DNA of 64,000 nucleotides from Amblyomma americanum (taxonomy: Eukaryota > Arthropoda > Arachnida > Ixodida > Ixodidae): the NCBI RefSeq assembly GCF_052857255.1, contig NC_135504.1, positions 135,458,929 to 135,522,928 on the forward strand, read 5' to 3'. The notes beneath the pieces are model-generated. The model made no database searches. It worked only from the letters and a program-made list of their open reading frames with translations, and was not told the DNA's origin. Below, piece by piece: positions 1 to 10,022 of the stretch (positions are counted from its first letter, which is position 1; every line of letters begins with the position of its first letter). A program made the translations under genes and the position numbers.

Positions 1-1213
1 GGAATTCTGGATATCGCTACATTAAGTCTTAACTGATGAAGAAGATCTTAATGTTCATACAAATAGCAACAATCTGACAGTTATCATTACGGAGTGCGCA
101 GCAGAAGTAGGCGGCACGCCAGTTCGACAGCATACCGGCAAGCTATCTAAGGAGACGCAAGATCTAATTAAGAAACGTCAAAGCATGAGGGCGTCTTACC
201 GTATAGACAAGATGGAACTAGCAGAGCTCTCGAAGTTAATGAGTGCAAGGTAGCCGACAAAAGGAAGTTCAATGTGGAGAAAATCGAGCATGCTCTAAAG
301 AATGGGGGTAGCCTGAATGCGGTAAAGAGGATGCTAGACATAGGCAAAAAACCGGATGCATGCGTTAAGAGACAAAGAGGGCAATGTAATTAGCAATTTG
401 AATGAGATATTGTTGCAAGTGGATGAATCATGAACGAAGAAGTGGCGGTGCGCTGAACGACGACGACGTTGACAGTTGGTAGCTGGGCGCTCGGTTCTGA
501 GCTGAGTGCTGGCCATATCAGAGCAGCCGCCAATATAGACTTACCACCGTAACATCCCCGTAACAATATTTAAAGTAGCCTAAGAGTTCTACGCAAACAT
601 ATACAGTACCTATAGTAATCAGAGCGTTAACGAGAGAGACAGTAGCGCACAGCAATACGTCATCCCGCCACTAAAGAAAGAGGAAGGAAAGAAAACCTTA
701 GGAGCAATGCAAAAAGGAAAAGCAACTGGTGAAGATCAGTTAACAGCACATCTATTGAAGGACGGAGGAGAAATTGAGCTAGAAAAACTAGCCATCCTCT
801 ATACGCAATGTCTAATGACCTCAACCATACCAGATGCTTGGAATAATGCAAATATTATCTTAATTTTTAAGAGAGGAGGTGGTACGGACTTGAAAAATTA
901 GAGACTTATGAGACTACCGTCCGTAGCCTCTAGAAGGTATTTACTGAGGTAATCGCTAATAGAGTCAGGGCAACCTTTGGCTTTTATTAAGCAAATGATC
1001 AGGCAGCCTTTCGTAAAGAATATTCCCCATGGCAACACATTCACGCTACCAATCAGGTGATAGCAAAATGCGTAAAATATAACCAACTCCTAGATATCGC
1101 CTTCACTTATTACTAGAAAGCATTCGACTCAGTAGAAAGCTCAGCAGTGATACAGGCATTGCGAAATCATGGTGTAGAAGAACCTTATGTCGAAATACCG
1201 GAAGATCTATATA
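1..1213 (+). mobile_element. RTE-clade LINE, part 1 (endonuclease-RT linker to RT palm), decayed
   Basis: This is a non-LTR retrotransposon read on the plus strand. Around 120-220 it carries the linker between endonuclease and RT, and near 350-405 a segment reading RMHALRDKEGNVISNLNEI. RT fingers follow at 707-900 (KATGEDQLTAHLLK, then IPDAWNNANIILIFKR). From 1075 to 1213 it matches the palm region of the cleaner RTE copy at 22713-23810 (FIDYEKAFDS... VIQALRNQGVEEPYVKILEDIY). Several in-frame stops and frameshifts make it a pseudogene. The element starts outside the window. It is interrupted by a solo LTR (411-565) and by a whole Ty3 element (1214-7103), and resumes at 7104. Confidence 0.85.
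411..565. repeat. Solo LTR inside the RTE LINE
   Basis: A 155-bp insert sits between RTE codons that should be adjacent (LNEI before it, the FKVA...EFYAN segment after it). It begins TGTTGC and ends GTAACA, so it has the TG...CA ends and short terminal inverted repeat of an LTR. ATAT flanks it exactly on both sides (407-410 and 566-569), a 4-bp target duplication. Near its right end is an AATATAGAC sequence that could be a decayed polyadenylation signal. No internal retrotransposon sequence adjoins it, so a solo LTR left by LTR-LTR recombination is the best reading. Confidence 0.75.
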
Positions 1214-1587
1214 TTCCCGTGAACATTTGCAGCGTTTGCTCATTCTTCAAATCTGCCGCCACACAACTTTATCGCTTCGTTTGCGACGCAAGTCGCGACT
1301 AGATTTAGCTCAATTGATTGCAGCCTGGCAGCACTGATTCTACGTTGTTCCGGAATGTTCTAGTAGCTTTGCACGCTTCATCTCGAAAGTTCGCTATCAG
1401 CTTTAAATTGAGCACGGCCGACAGCGGCGGGCATTCTGTTCGACGACCGCCCAGCACGCTGGTCGCTTCGCCGCCACCGAGTGATTCAGTCCGTTTTGGG
1501 TGCAAGTCAGCGCAATAAACAGTTTTCTTTCTAAGACCTTTTGTCCGTCTTCATCGCTGCTTCGACTGCCGTCCCCACTACGCGACA
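1214..1587 (+). repeat. 5' LTR of Ty3 copy 1
   Basis: This segment is directly repeated at 6718-7103. Shared stretches include TCTGCCGCCACACAACTTTAT (one mismatch between copies), the GCACGGCCGACAGCGGCGGG block and an AATAAACAGTTTTCTTT block holding the likely polyadenylation signal (AATAAA, 1514-1519). It ends CGCGACA immediately before the primer-binding site. Compared with the 3' copy it lacks the outer TGTGAGAGAGGA. The many differences between the two LTRs indicate an old insertion. Confidence 0.9.
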
Positions 1588-1589
1588 TC

Positions 1590-1606
1590 TGGTGGAGGTG
1601 CTGGGT
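1590..1606 (+). promoter_or_regulatory. Primer-binding site of Ty3 copy 1
   Basis: TGGTGGAGGTGCTGGGT begins two bases after the LTR end and starts with TGG, the complement of a tRNA CCA end. The 20 bases TCTGGTGGAGGTGCTGGGTA are identical at 62781-62800 after the LTR of Ty3 copy 4, and the first 11 bases (TGGTGGAGGTG) recur at 47919 after the LTR of copy 3. I could not assign the primer tRNA with confidence. Confidence 0.7.
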
Positions 1607-1794
1607 ACACTTCCATGTTCCGAACGCCCCCTTCAAGTCGTATAGCCAGCCCTCAGCGCTTCGCACCCGAGGACGAGCCAGTAGCTCAACGAGCCATCCG
1701 ACGTCTCCAGGGAGAGGAGCCTGAGTTCGGGATCCTGCCGGACCGCACCAGACAGCGAAAAGACGCTGCTACGAGCACCGCAACTTAACCGAAG

Positions 1795-2953
1795 ATGTCG
1801 ACACCGACCATACTGCAGCAGCCTCGAGTGCCGCCAAGATTCGATGGATCCCTAGGCGAAGACCCTGAAGAATGGCCGGACCAATTTGAGCGCGTGGCGT
1901 CATTAAACAAGTTGGATGATGCGGCAAAAATTGGAGACGTGTTTTTCTCATTGGATGGTTCCGCACGCACGTGGTACGAAAAGCACGAGTTGTCCCTTAC
2001 GACATGAAAGCTATTCAAGAGAAAACTATTGAAGGCATTCACCAGTGTCGTAAGGAAAGAAAGAGCCAAACGACTCCTCGAGCCTAGGACCTAGCTTCCG
2101 ATTGACCCCGTCCGCGGTTACGTCGAGGAGATGAAGCGCCTATTTTGCCGCGCCGACCCCGAGAAGACCGAGAAAAAGAAAATTCCATTTTTAATTTGTG
2201 GCGTAAAAGAACAATTCTTTGGCAGCCTCGTCCGCGAGCCGCCAAAAACAGTCGAGGAATTCATGCAAGAAACCTGCACGGTTGAGAAGACCCTCGACGT
2301 CCGAGCTCGGCAGTACAATCGCCCTTCCTCTGCCTGTGCAATCCGTTCGGACACGACGGCAACAACCAGCGACAGCTTGCGGGAAGTTATCCGCGAAATC
2401 GTCCGAGAGGAGCTACGCCAAATACTGCCATCTTCCCTACAGCCACAAGCCGCGACTCTGATGGATGTGATACGGGAAGAAGTGCAACAGGCACTTTGAA
2501 CCCCGACTGCCACAGAACCCCAGGCCATGACCCACGCCGCGGCAGTAAGGACTCCTCCGCCCCAACGACAACTACTGCATCCTGCCTGTCCGACATGAGC
2601 AACTTGTTCCCGAACGCCACCTCCCTGCCCCCGCCCACCCAGCCTACGATCGACTCTCAAGCCCCAGGAAATGCGACGTCTGGAGGCCTTCCGACCACCG
2701 GCCGTTGTGCTTCCATTGCGGTGAGGCCGGCCATATTCTTCGTCACTGCCCGTACCGACGTATCGATCTTCGAGGATTTGCCGTTAACGCCCCACGACCA
2801 CCCTTCAGCCAACGTCCGCAGGAAAGCGACAAGGATCTGCGTCGAGAGGAGCACACGACGAATAGCTTTTCGCGCTCACCATCGAGGTTGACCTCGCGCA
2901 ACTACGCAGCCGCGGTACGAGGAAGGCCTCCCAGCCCCCGTTGGGGAAACTAA
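1795..2953 (+). pseudogene. gag of Ty3 copy 1 (capsid plus CCHC zinc knuckle), broken
   Basis: The likely start is the ATG at 1795, about 190 bp after the primer site, opening on a capsid-like sequence (PPRFDGSLGEDPEEWPDQFE). A TGA stops the frame at 2005. Gag-like sequence continues in another frame from about 2131 (GVKEQFFGSLVREPPKTVEEF), followed by an arginine- and glutamate-rich linker to about 2499. The zinc knuckle is in a third frame at 2705-2746: CFHCGEAGHILRHC, with correct C-X2-C-X4-H-X4-C spacing. Gag would form the particle and package element RNA. At least two frame changes and one stop make it non-functional. Confidence 0.88.
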
Positions 2954-3537
2954 AGAGAGCAACCTCTGGAGGTGAGGTTGCTCACGAGCGAAAGCCCGAA
3001 GAGCCCCCAGCGACCACGCCCCATGAAGACGCTGCACCCGCGACGCCGCATGAAAAACCGGCACTCGCTGCACCGACGCCGCACACATTGACTACCCCGA
3101 CCACGACGCAAACTGCCTTCAAAACGACGCCGCCACCCAGAAAAGCTTCGACCACACGCCTGACCCGCGACTCGCATACGCGACGAAGCCGTGACCCGAC
3201 GCTGAGAGCGACATGCAATGCAAGAGCCTGGACCTCCGTCTTAGAAGGGACTATTGACGGCCGGAGAGTTACCGCTCTAGTCGACACAGGAGCCGATTAC
3301 TCGGTGATGAATGGAACATTCGCTGCGCATCTCAGAAAAGTCACAACGGCTTGGGACGGCCCAAAAATTCGCACCGCCGGGGGCCACATCATTTCGCCAT
3401 CAGGACGAGGCACAGCGCGAGTGACTGTCAAAGGTCATACCTATCTTGCGACCTTTGTTGTGCTACCGCAATGCTCCCGCGAAGTGATCTTGGGTATAGG
3501 TTTCCTTAATGAGCATCAGACGATAATCGACCCGTGA
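2941..3537 (+). pseudogene. Retropepsin (PR) segment of Ty3 copy 1
   Basis: An open stretch of 198 codons begins with a proline- and threonine-rich linker. The protease domain starts at about residue 98, with the active-site motif ALVDTGADYSV near 3274-3306, a flap-like region (IRTAGGHII), and ILGIGFLNE near the C-terminus in place of the usual ILGxDFL. The domain would cleave the Gag-Pol polyprotein. It ends at a TGA (3535-3537), where an intact copy would continue toward RT. The downstream stretch 3540-4080 keeps recognisable pol linker sequence but is out of frame and full of stops. Confidence 0.88.
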
Positions 3538-4080
3538 TCCAAGCTGATCACGCTTTCGACGGACGAAGCCATCGCTTAGATGAAAACTCGGAAAAATCAC
3601 CTTGCCCTGAGCGTCCTGGAGGAAGAAGTGAGCGTCACCCCATTCAAGCGTTATCGTGACCATAGGCCCCAAGAAAGACATTAACGCTGAACCCATCATC
3701 GAGGGGAACATGCAGTTGCTTGTAGACCGATTAATCAGCATCGCAAGAGGCATCGCACATTTCCTTAATGGCCCGGCCGAATGACTTCAGCGAAGAATAC
3801 CGGCACATTAACAGATGAACAACGATTGCTTTCTTCGACAAAACATCCGACGTACGAGACTCCTTCGCCCTCTCCGACCCCTCCGCAGAAGATTTGCCTG
3901 ACCAAGAGAACTCGCCCACTTTCGATATCAACCCAGCCCTGAACCAGAACAGATAAGACCAGATCCGCAATCTGCTTCGAAGCTACAGTGAGTGTTTTTC
4001 GACATCTTCGAAGCTCCGACAAGCGTCAGTTGCCAAGCATCGCATTATAACTGACCAACACGTCCAACCTCTCCGTCAAA

Positions 4081-5357
4081 GCCCCTACCGTGTTTCACCG
4101 CGAGAACGACAAGCCATCCGGGACCAAGTCGAAGAAATGCTTCGCGATGACATCATCCAGCCTTCAAACAGCCTATGTGCGGCACCGCTTGTTCTAGTGA
4201 GAAAGAAAGACGGCGCACATCGATTCTGCGTTGATGACCGCCGCTTGAACCACATAACAAAGAAGGACGTCTACCCCCTCCCCCGCATCGACGACACACT
4301 GGACCGCCTCTGCGACGCCAAATATTTCTCGTCGATGGAATTAAAGAGCGGCTACTGGCAAATTGACGTCGACGAAAGAGATCGCGAGAAGACAGCATTC
4401 ATCACTCCGGATCGGCTGTTAGAGTTCAAGGTGATGCCATTTGGTCTCTGTTCCGCGCCAGCGACGTTTCAGCGAGTGATGGGTACAGTGCTGGCAAGCC
4501 TGAAGTGTAAAATTTGTCCGGTATATTTAGACGACGTCGTTGTCTTCGCCTCGAACTTTGAAGAGCACCTCAAAAGACTTCGAACAGTACTAGATGCCAT
4601 CAAGTCGTCTGGTGTAACCTTTAAAGCAGAGAAGTGCCAATTTTCCTAGGGAAAGCTTCTGTTTCTAGGTCACATCGTTAGAAAGAAGGGAGTGGGCCCG
4701 GACCCGCAGAAAACAGCTGCTATTGAACAGTTTCTACCTCCGGCCAATAAGAAAGCAGTGCGCTGATTTCTCGGAATGTGCGAATATTACCGACGATTTG
4801 TGAAAAACTTTTCGCGCATCGCCAAGCCCCTGACCCAACTGACAGAAGCAGACGTGCCAATTAAATGAGAAGCGCCGCAAGCGGAAGCCTTCAAGTTCAG
4901 CGTTGTTTACAGTCACCACTGATTCTCGCGCATTTTGATGAAAACGCTGATACTGAAGTTCATACCGACGCAAGCAGCGTGGGCCTACGTGCGTTCTCAT
5001 TCAAAAAAGCGAAGGGCTGGAGAAAGTCATCGCATACCTAAGCCGTTTCCTTTGAAAGGCGGAGGCTAACTATTCGACAACTGAGAATTAGTGCCTTGGC
5101 ATCATCTGGGCTACGTTAAAATTCCGCCTCTACCTGTACAAACGACCGTTCAAGTTGGTCAGCGATCACCGCGAGCTGTGCTGGCTTGCCAAATTGTGAG
5201 GATCCCTCTGGCCGAATCGCTCGATGGAATCTACGTCTCCAGGAGTTTGACGTCACCGTCGTTTACAAGTCCAGACGCAAGCACTGACACCGATCGCCTC
5301 TCACGATCCCCTCTAGATGCACCGCCGTCGGACGGCGATGAGGACGCCTTCCTGTGA
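4081..5357 (+). pseudogene. Reverse transcriptase-RNase H of Ty3 copy 1
   Basis: RT starts around 4081 with PYRVSPRERQAI and runs open from 4137 to 4649. Visible motifs are LVRKKDGAHRFCVDDRRLN, LPRIDD, motif A as SSMELKSGYWQ, PFGLCSAPATFQ, and the catalytic box YLDD at 4524-4535. In motif A the usual aspartate (DLKSGYWQ) is glutamate. A TAG at 4647 interrupts before the thumb (FLGHIV..., then FLGMCEYYRRF near 4770). RNase H remnants follow from about 4920 (LILAHFDENADTEVHTDAS) to 5340, across several frames. The domain would copy element RNA into DNA. It is dead from stops and shifts. Confidence 0.9.
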
Positions 5358-5375
5358 CCCATCAGCCCGAGCTCT

Positions 5376-6652
5376 TTTGCTCAGCATCAAAGCTCGGACC
5401 CCGACCTAAAACGCCTCATTGAGTACCTGGAAGGCAAGGTTTCTTCACCTCCCGCTTCATTCAAGTTAGGACTGTCTTCCTTCTGTGCGCAGAATGAGAT
5501 CCTTGTGAAGGACTTTGCAGCGAGCAAAACAGCCTACCTCCTTGTTGTACCTGCTTGTCTCCGCGAAGTTCTACACACTTCACACGACGAGCCGACAGCT
5601 CGACATCTCGGGTTTACTCGCACCCTCCGACGCATTCAAGACAAGTATCACTGGCCCCGACTGTCTGCCGATGTCGCACACTATGTGAAAACCTGTCGAT
5701 ATTGTCAGAGACGAAAGACCCCTCCCACACGACCAGCAGGATTTCTGAACGCTATTGAACCTCCCTCAAGGCTATTTCAGCAGATCGACATGGACTTGCC
5801 TGGTTCTTTTCCAACGCCAACGTCTGGAATAAGTGGATCATCATAGCGACCGAATACCTGACCCGCTACGCCGAGGCGAAAGCCCTACCGAACGGAACAG
5901 CAGCAGTAGTCGCCAAATTTTTCTTGGAGTGCATTCGTCGACACGGCGCCCCCGATATGCTCATCACGGACAGAGGAACAGCATTCACGGCGGAAATAAC
6001 GCAAGCAATCCTGCGTTGCAGCCAAAACAGCCACCGGAGGACAATTGCATACAATCCGCAGACCAACGGACTGACCGAGCCGCTGAACATAACCATCACC
6101 AATATGCTCGCCATGTACGTCGATGCCGAATACAAAACCTGGGATGTCATCCTGCCTTACGTCGTCTTCGCCTACAACACCCCTGCGCAGGAGACCACTC
6201 AGATGACGCCTTTTAGGCTCGTCCATGGCAGGGAGGCCATGACCATGCTAGACGCCATGCTGCCCAACGTTACAGAAGAAGAGAACGTCGACGTTGCCGC
6301 CTACCTTTAACGCGCAGAAGAAGCTCGAAGGCTTCTCCGATTACAGATCAAAGATCAGCAGCGGTGCGACGCCAGACGTTGCAACCTACGAAGACGCAAC
6401 GCGGAATACAAGCCAGGAGACCAAGTCTTGGTTTGGACGCCAATTCGCCGCAGTGGATTGATTGAAAATTTTTTGTGCCGCTATTTCGGCCCGTACAAGG
6501 TTCTTCGTCGGATAGGTGAACTGGATTATGAAGTCATACCTAACGCAATGACTGCATCCCAGCGACGCCGCGTACGACCAGAAGTTGTTCGTGTAGTCCG
6601 TCTGAAGGCGTATTATGCGAGCTTAAAGACGCTGCATTTACATACTCTATTT
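5376..6652 (+). pseudogene. Integrase of Ty3 copy 1
   Basis: The H2C2 zinc-binding region lies in the stretch at 5505-5846 (TSHDEPTARHLGFTRTL, then CRYCQRRK). The catalytic core begins with IDMDLPGSF and continues, after a frameshift near 5830, in the open stretch 5924-6310 with the second acidic residue in LITDRGTAF and the glutamate region at QTNGLTEPLN. A stop at 6308 precedes the C-terminal GPY/F-like module (YFGPYKVLRRIGELDYEV) at 6428-6655. There is no chromodomain. Integrase would join element cDNA to the genome. Confidence 0.9.
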
Positions 6653-6717
6653 TAGCAAGATCCGTTTTATCTCTCAGTAATCTCATTATTTGTTTTATTG
6701 CATCGCGTCGATGATAC

Positions 6718-7103
6718 TGTGAGAGAGGAGTAATACCGCGAACATTTTCAGTGTTTGCTTACTCTTCAAACCTGCCGCCACACAACTTTATGGCTCTGTT
6801 TGCAACGCAAGACGCGACTAGATTTTTTTCGATTGATCGCAGCCTAGGAGCGAAGATTCTACGTTGTTCCGGAATGTAGCAGTAACTTTGCACGCTTTAT
6901 CTCGAAAGTTCGCTATCAGCCTTAAATTAAGCACGGCCGACAGCGGCGGGCATTCTGTTCGACGACCGCCGAGCACGCTTGTCGCTTCGCCGCCGCCGAG
7001 CCATTCAGACCATTTTAGGTGCGTCAGCTTAATAAACAGTTTTCTTTTAAAAGACCTTTTGTACACCTTCATCGTTGCTTCGACTGACGTCACCATATGT
7101 GAA
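6718..7103 (+). repeat. 3' LTR of Ty3 copy 1
   Basis: This 386-bp direct repeat of 1214-1587 begins TGTGAGAGAGGAGTAATACC and carries AATAAA at 7031-7036. The right end is near 7103, where it runs into an (AT)n tract (7107-7130) at the junction with the resumed RTE LINE. The exact end is uncertain by a few bases because the terminal CA is not preserved. Confidence 0.85.
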
Positions 7104-7350
7104 TAAATATATATATATATATATATATATAGCAGCTGCACAGCTACCATAGTCCTCCATAAATTCAGCAATAAAATTCTAATAAGGAAAGGCGTCAGGC
7201 AAGGAGACCTGATCTCGCCGATTCTATTCACCGCCAGTTTACAGTAGGTATTCGGAGGCCTGCCTTCGGAACAGTTGTGGATAAGAGTTACTAAAAAATA
7301 CCTAAATATTTTCTGATTAGTTGATGACATTGCCTTGCTGAGTCACTGAT
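7104..7350 (+). mobile_element. RTE-clade LINE, part 2 (continuation of 1-1213)
   Basis: After a short AT tract the sequence resumes the RT palm exactly where part 1 stopped: CTATIVLHK...NKILIRKGVRQGDLISPILF, then a decayed DDIALLSH around 7320-7350. It corresponds to codons that follow ILEDIYSN in the copy at 22713-23810. It ends abruptly at 7350, where a minus-strand RTE copy begins tail-first. Confidence 0.85.
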
Positions 7351-8793
7351 ATGAATTACCTATTCCAAGTCTCTCCAATCAACCCAGTCCTTTGCCAGCT
7401 ACGCCTACCCTACGCCTGCAAACATCTTATTCTCATTCGCCCAGCTAACCTTCTGCCTCCCCCCGCTACGCTTGCCTTCTATTGGAATTTACTCCGTTAC
7501 CCTCAAGGACCAGCGGTTATGTTGCCTTCGCACAACATGCCCTGCCCATTCCCATTTCTTCCTCTTGAAATCGACTAGCCTGCCATTAACCCGCGTTTCT
7601 TCCCTTACCCAGTCTGCCCGCTTCCGGTCTCAACGTTACATCTATCATTTCTCTTCCCATGGCTCCTTCCGTAGTCCTTAACTCAAGCAGAACCCTTTTC
7701 GTTAGCCTCCAGGTTTCTGCCCCTTAGGGGAGTACCGGTCAGGTGCAGCTGCTGCATACTTTTCTTTCTAGGGATATTGGTAGACTGTCATTCATGATGT
7801 TAGAGAGTTAATACCCTCTCACAATATGGAGCAGCTGTCAACAACTGCCTTAAGTAGACGTATTCCTTCACAATTTCCATCACATCGTTTGTAATTGGGA
7901 GGTTCTGTTCGCTTCCTAGGTATTTAATAATACGTTGGTTTTCTTCATGGTAATTTTTGAACCAACCGTTCAGCTATGCCTGTCTAAATCATTGCTCATG
8001 CTTTACAATTATTGTATTTCGATTGCCGACGCCGCTGACGCACCACCTCCACGCGAGGAATACCTCCCATCGGTTGACGAACTCATAACATTCCATAAAA
8101 TGATTTCTCATTATAAGCTCGGTCGCAAGACCTATCCAGCAGAAGATAACCAGCTCAGTAGGAAAGAGGAAATAATATGGAGGAAGTTTTGTTTCCAAAA
8201 ACTGAACGGTACAGTAAATGGCACCAAAGTCTTCCATTCTGGATGGTCGCATTGCAGTAGCATTGCAGATTTAGTCCACATGGTCTGGACATTCCCTATG
8301 TATAACGGGCCGAATAGAAATGTACAATCTTGGGAGACCTTATTGCTCGACCGCGAAGAAGAACAACGCAAAGTCATCAGTCCCGCCCTATCTGCCGCCG
8401 ATCCCCAAGGGATTCCGGCCGAAGGTTAGGGGAATGAATGGGGGTTTAGGCTATAGCCTTCTCCCCCGTCATTTTTGACGGGTGGAAATTAAAGTTATTT
8501 CTCTCTCTCCATGGGTCTCTCTCTCTATCAGCAAGGCATTGTCATGAGCGAGTCGCAGATTATTTAGGTGCTCTCCAGTAACTCTTATCCCCAACTGTTC
8601 TCAATTCAGGCCTATGAATACCTTCTATAAACAGGCGGTGAATACTTGGCGAGATCGTGTCGCCCAGCATGTCGCTCTTGCTTATTGGAATTTTATTGCT
8701 GACTTTATGGAGGACTATGGTGGTTGTGCAGTTCGTATATGTATCTTGCAGTATTTTCACATAACGCTCTTTTACGCCCTGACGCCGCAACTA
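7351..8793 (-). mobile_element. RTE-clade LINE copy 2, minus strand, interrupted
   Basis: Read on the minus strand, this matches the RT C-terminal half and tail domain of the copy at 22684-23827 base for base over long stretches (for example 7364-7480 against 22742-22860). It runs from the LINE 3' end at about 7351 to about 8793, where similarity stops after the region equivalent to EEPYVKILEDIYSNCTATIVLHK. It is split at about 8011/8527 by the 3' end of another LINE. Stops and indels disrupt it throughout. The terminal (ATG)n tail seen in other copies is missing. Confidence 0.85.
8012..8526 (+). mobile_element. 3' end of an I-like LINE inserted in RTE copy 2
   Basis: This plus-strand insert has an open end-of-ORF2 segment up to the TAG at 8427-8429, with a KLGRKTYPAEDNQLSRKEE stretch and a degenerate zinc-finger tail (HSGWSHCSSIADLVHMVWTFP, then SWETLLLDREEE). 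I know this layout from the C-termini of I-group arthropod LINEs; that family call is from memory. A short 3' UTR follows with a hairpin (CCCGTCATTTTTGACGGG, about 8466-8483), then ATTAAAG and a CT-rich tail. It is strongly 5'-truncated. The surrounding RTE copy breaks at GTCTAAATCATTGCTCATG and resumes at TCAGCAAGGC. Confidence 0.68.
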
Positions 8794-9417
8794 AATATCT
8801 CACATGACGGGAAGCAATTTCTGGTTGGTCTCACCTAGCTTCGGTGAATTGCTCCTTTTTAAAATCCTTGGGGGGACGTGAAAAACCCTGTATATACATT
8901 TCGCTGCACACTAACATCCGCACTCACTGCACACGATTCATCATTTTCCCGACAGACACGCTAAGACACAGCGGAAGCACTCGCGGCACTAATTCCCAAC
9001 GCGCAACCCTATACGGTACCCAGCCCGGGTTGCGATAGCTCAAGGAGCCCGTACGAGCGTTTGTCGTCGCTTCGTGTTTCGTGATGTCCCTTCCGCCCGT
9101 GGCTTCCGATTTGGTGACACCACATGACGTGCTACTTTTTCCATCGCTTGCTCTTTCCTCTTCTCCACTCTCGGCGCGGCCTGACCCGAAAGTCGATTTT
9201 TATCGTCATTAGCCCTGCAATGCTTCACGCAGTAAAGCTCGGACTATTGATGAGTGGGTTAAATCGCCCGTCACAAGTGAACGCAGTAGTGACTTGGCAT
9301 TGCAGTATTCGCACGTTTGTTCAACGTGTTGCGATGAAAGGAGCATCAACGAGCATTTTAACGCGATAGCGTTAATGAGCGCGTGTCGCAGAAAAGCCGG
9401 TGTCGTCGGCCTCGGCC
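8794..9417. other. Unassigned spacer
   Basis: No coding segment or repeat of recognised family. The last 60 bases (about 9360-9417, with GCGATAGCGTTAATGAGCGCGTGTCGCAGAAAA) resemble a GC-rich motif seen again in weaker form near 12000 (CCAGCGTTAATGAGC). Confidence 0.4.
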
Positions 9418-9725
9418 GACCCGCCGCGGTGGCTCAGTGGTTGGGACGCTCGACTACTGATCCGCAGTTCCCGGGTTCGAACCCGACCGCGGCGGCTACG
9501 TTTTTATGTAGGCAAAACGCTAAGGCGCCCATGTGCGGTGCGATGTCAGTGCACGTTAAGATCTCCAGGTGGTCAGAATAATTCCGGAGCCCTCAACTAC
9601 GGCACCTCTCTCTTCCTTTCTTCGTTCACTCCGTCCTTTATCCCTTCCCTTACGGCGCGGTTCAGGTGTCCAACGATATATAAGACATGCTGCGCCATTT
9701 GCTTTCCCCAAAAACCAATTTAAAA
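9418..9725 (+). mobile_element. tRNA-headed tick SINE (Ruka-like), copy 1
   Basis: The tRNA-like head begins CCGCCGCGGTGGCTCAGTGG, holding an A-box-like TGGCTCAGTGG at 9430-9440 and a B box GGGTTCGAACCCG at 9473-9485. The body has CGATGTCAGTGCACGTTAAG and TTCCGGAGCCCTC. The 3' module is TTACGGCGCGGTTCAGGTGTCC...TGCGCCATTTGCTTTCCCC. Layout and sequence match the copy at 60806. Such SINEs are transcribed by RNA polymerase III from the A and B boxes and mobilised by a partner LINE. The assignment to a Ruka-type tick SINE is from memory of that family. Confidence 0.9.
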
Positions 9726-9769
9726 AAGGCGTGATCGAAAAATACTTCCTCCTCCTCCTCGCATGTACG

Positions 9770-10022
9770 CCACTGCCCCAACAGAATGCGTGCGACGGCA
9801 GCGCAAGGAAAGAAGGGCCGCCTGTCACATATCTCGGTGGACAACTCGGATCTCGCCGCAAGCGAAGGAAAATGAAGTGATAGGTGGTTTTAAGGAAAGG
9901 AAGCGACGCCTGTCTCGCATATCTCTGTCGACACCCCAACCGCGCCGTAAGGAAATGACAATGAAACGAAAATTGATTTTAAGGAAAGGAAGTGACGCGT
10001 CTGATATATCTCTCGTTCGGGC
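9770..10022 (-). repeat. Run of SINE 3' modules on the minus strand
   Basis: Reading the minus strand, this stretch holds three successive degenerate copies of the SINE 3' module: TTCCTTACGGCGCGGTTGGG...GAGATATGCGAGACAGGCGTCGC at about 9895-9970, a second ending near 9885, and a flanking partial unit at about 9975-10020 (GAGATATATCAGACGCGTCAC). No tRNA-like head is present. Together with copy 1 on the other strand, it forms an inverted pair of SINE tails. Confidence 0.65.

Larger units (their letters stand above)
1214..7103 (+). mobile_element. Ty3/gypsy LTR retrotransposon copy 1, decayed but structurally complete
   Basis: A complete LTR-gag-PR-RT-RNase H-IN-LTR layout lies between two halves of one RTE LINE: RTE codons stop at 1213 (ILEDIY) and continue at about 7131 (SSCTATIVLHK). 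The order PR-RT-RH-IN and a GPY/F-like module after the integrase core are typical of Ty3/gypsy (Metaviridae). All open frames are broken by stops and frameshifts, and the RT motif A aspartate has become glutamate, so the copy is dead. The left LTR seems to lack about 12 bases at its outer end. A clear target duplication cannot be read because the insertion site lies in an AT-repeat tract. Confidence 0.93.
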
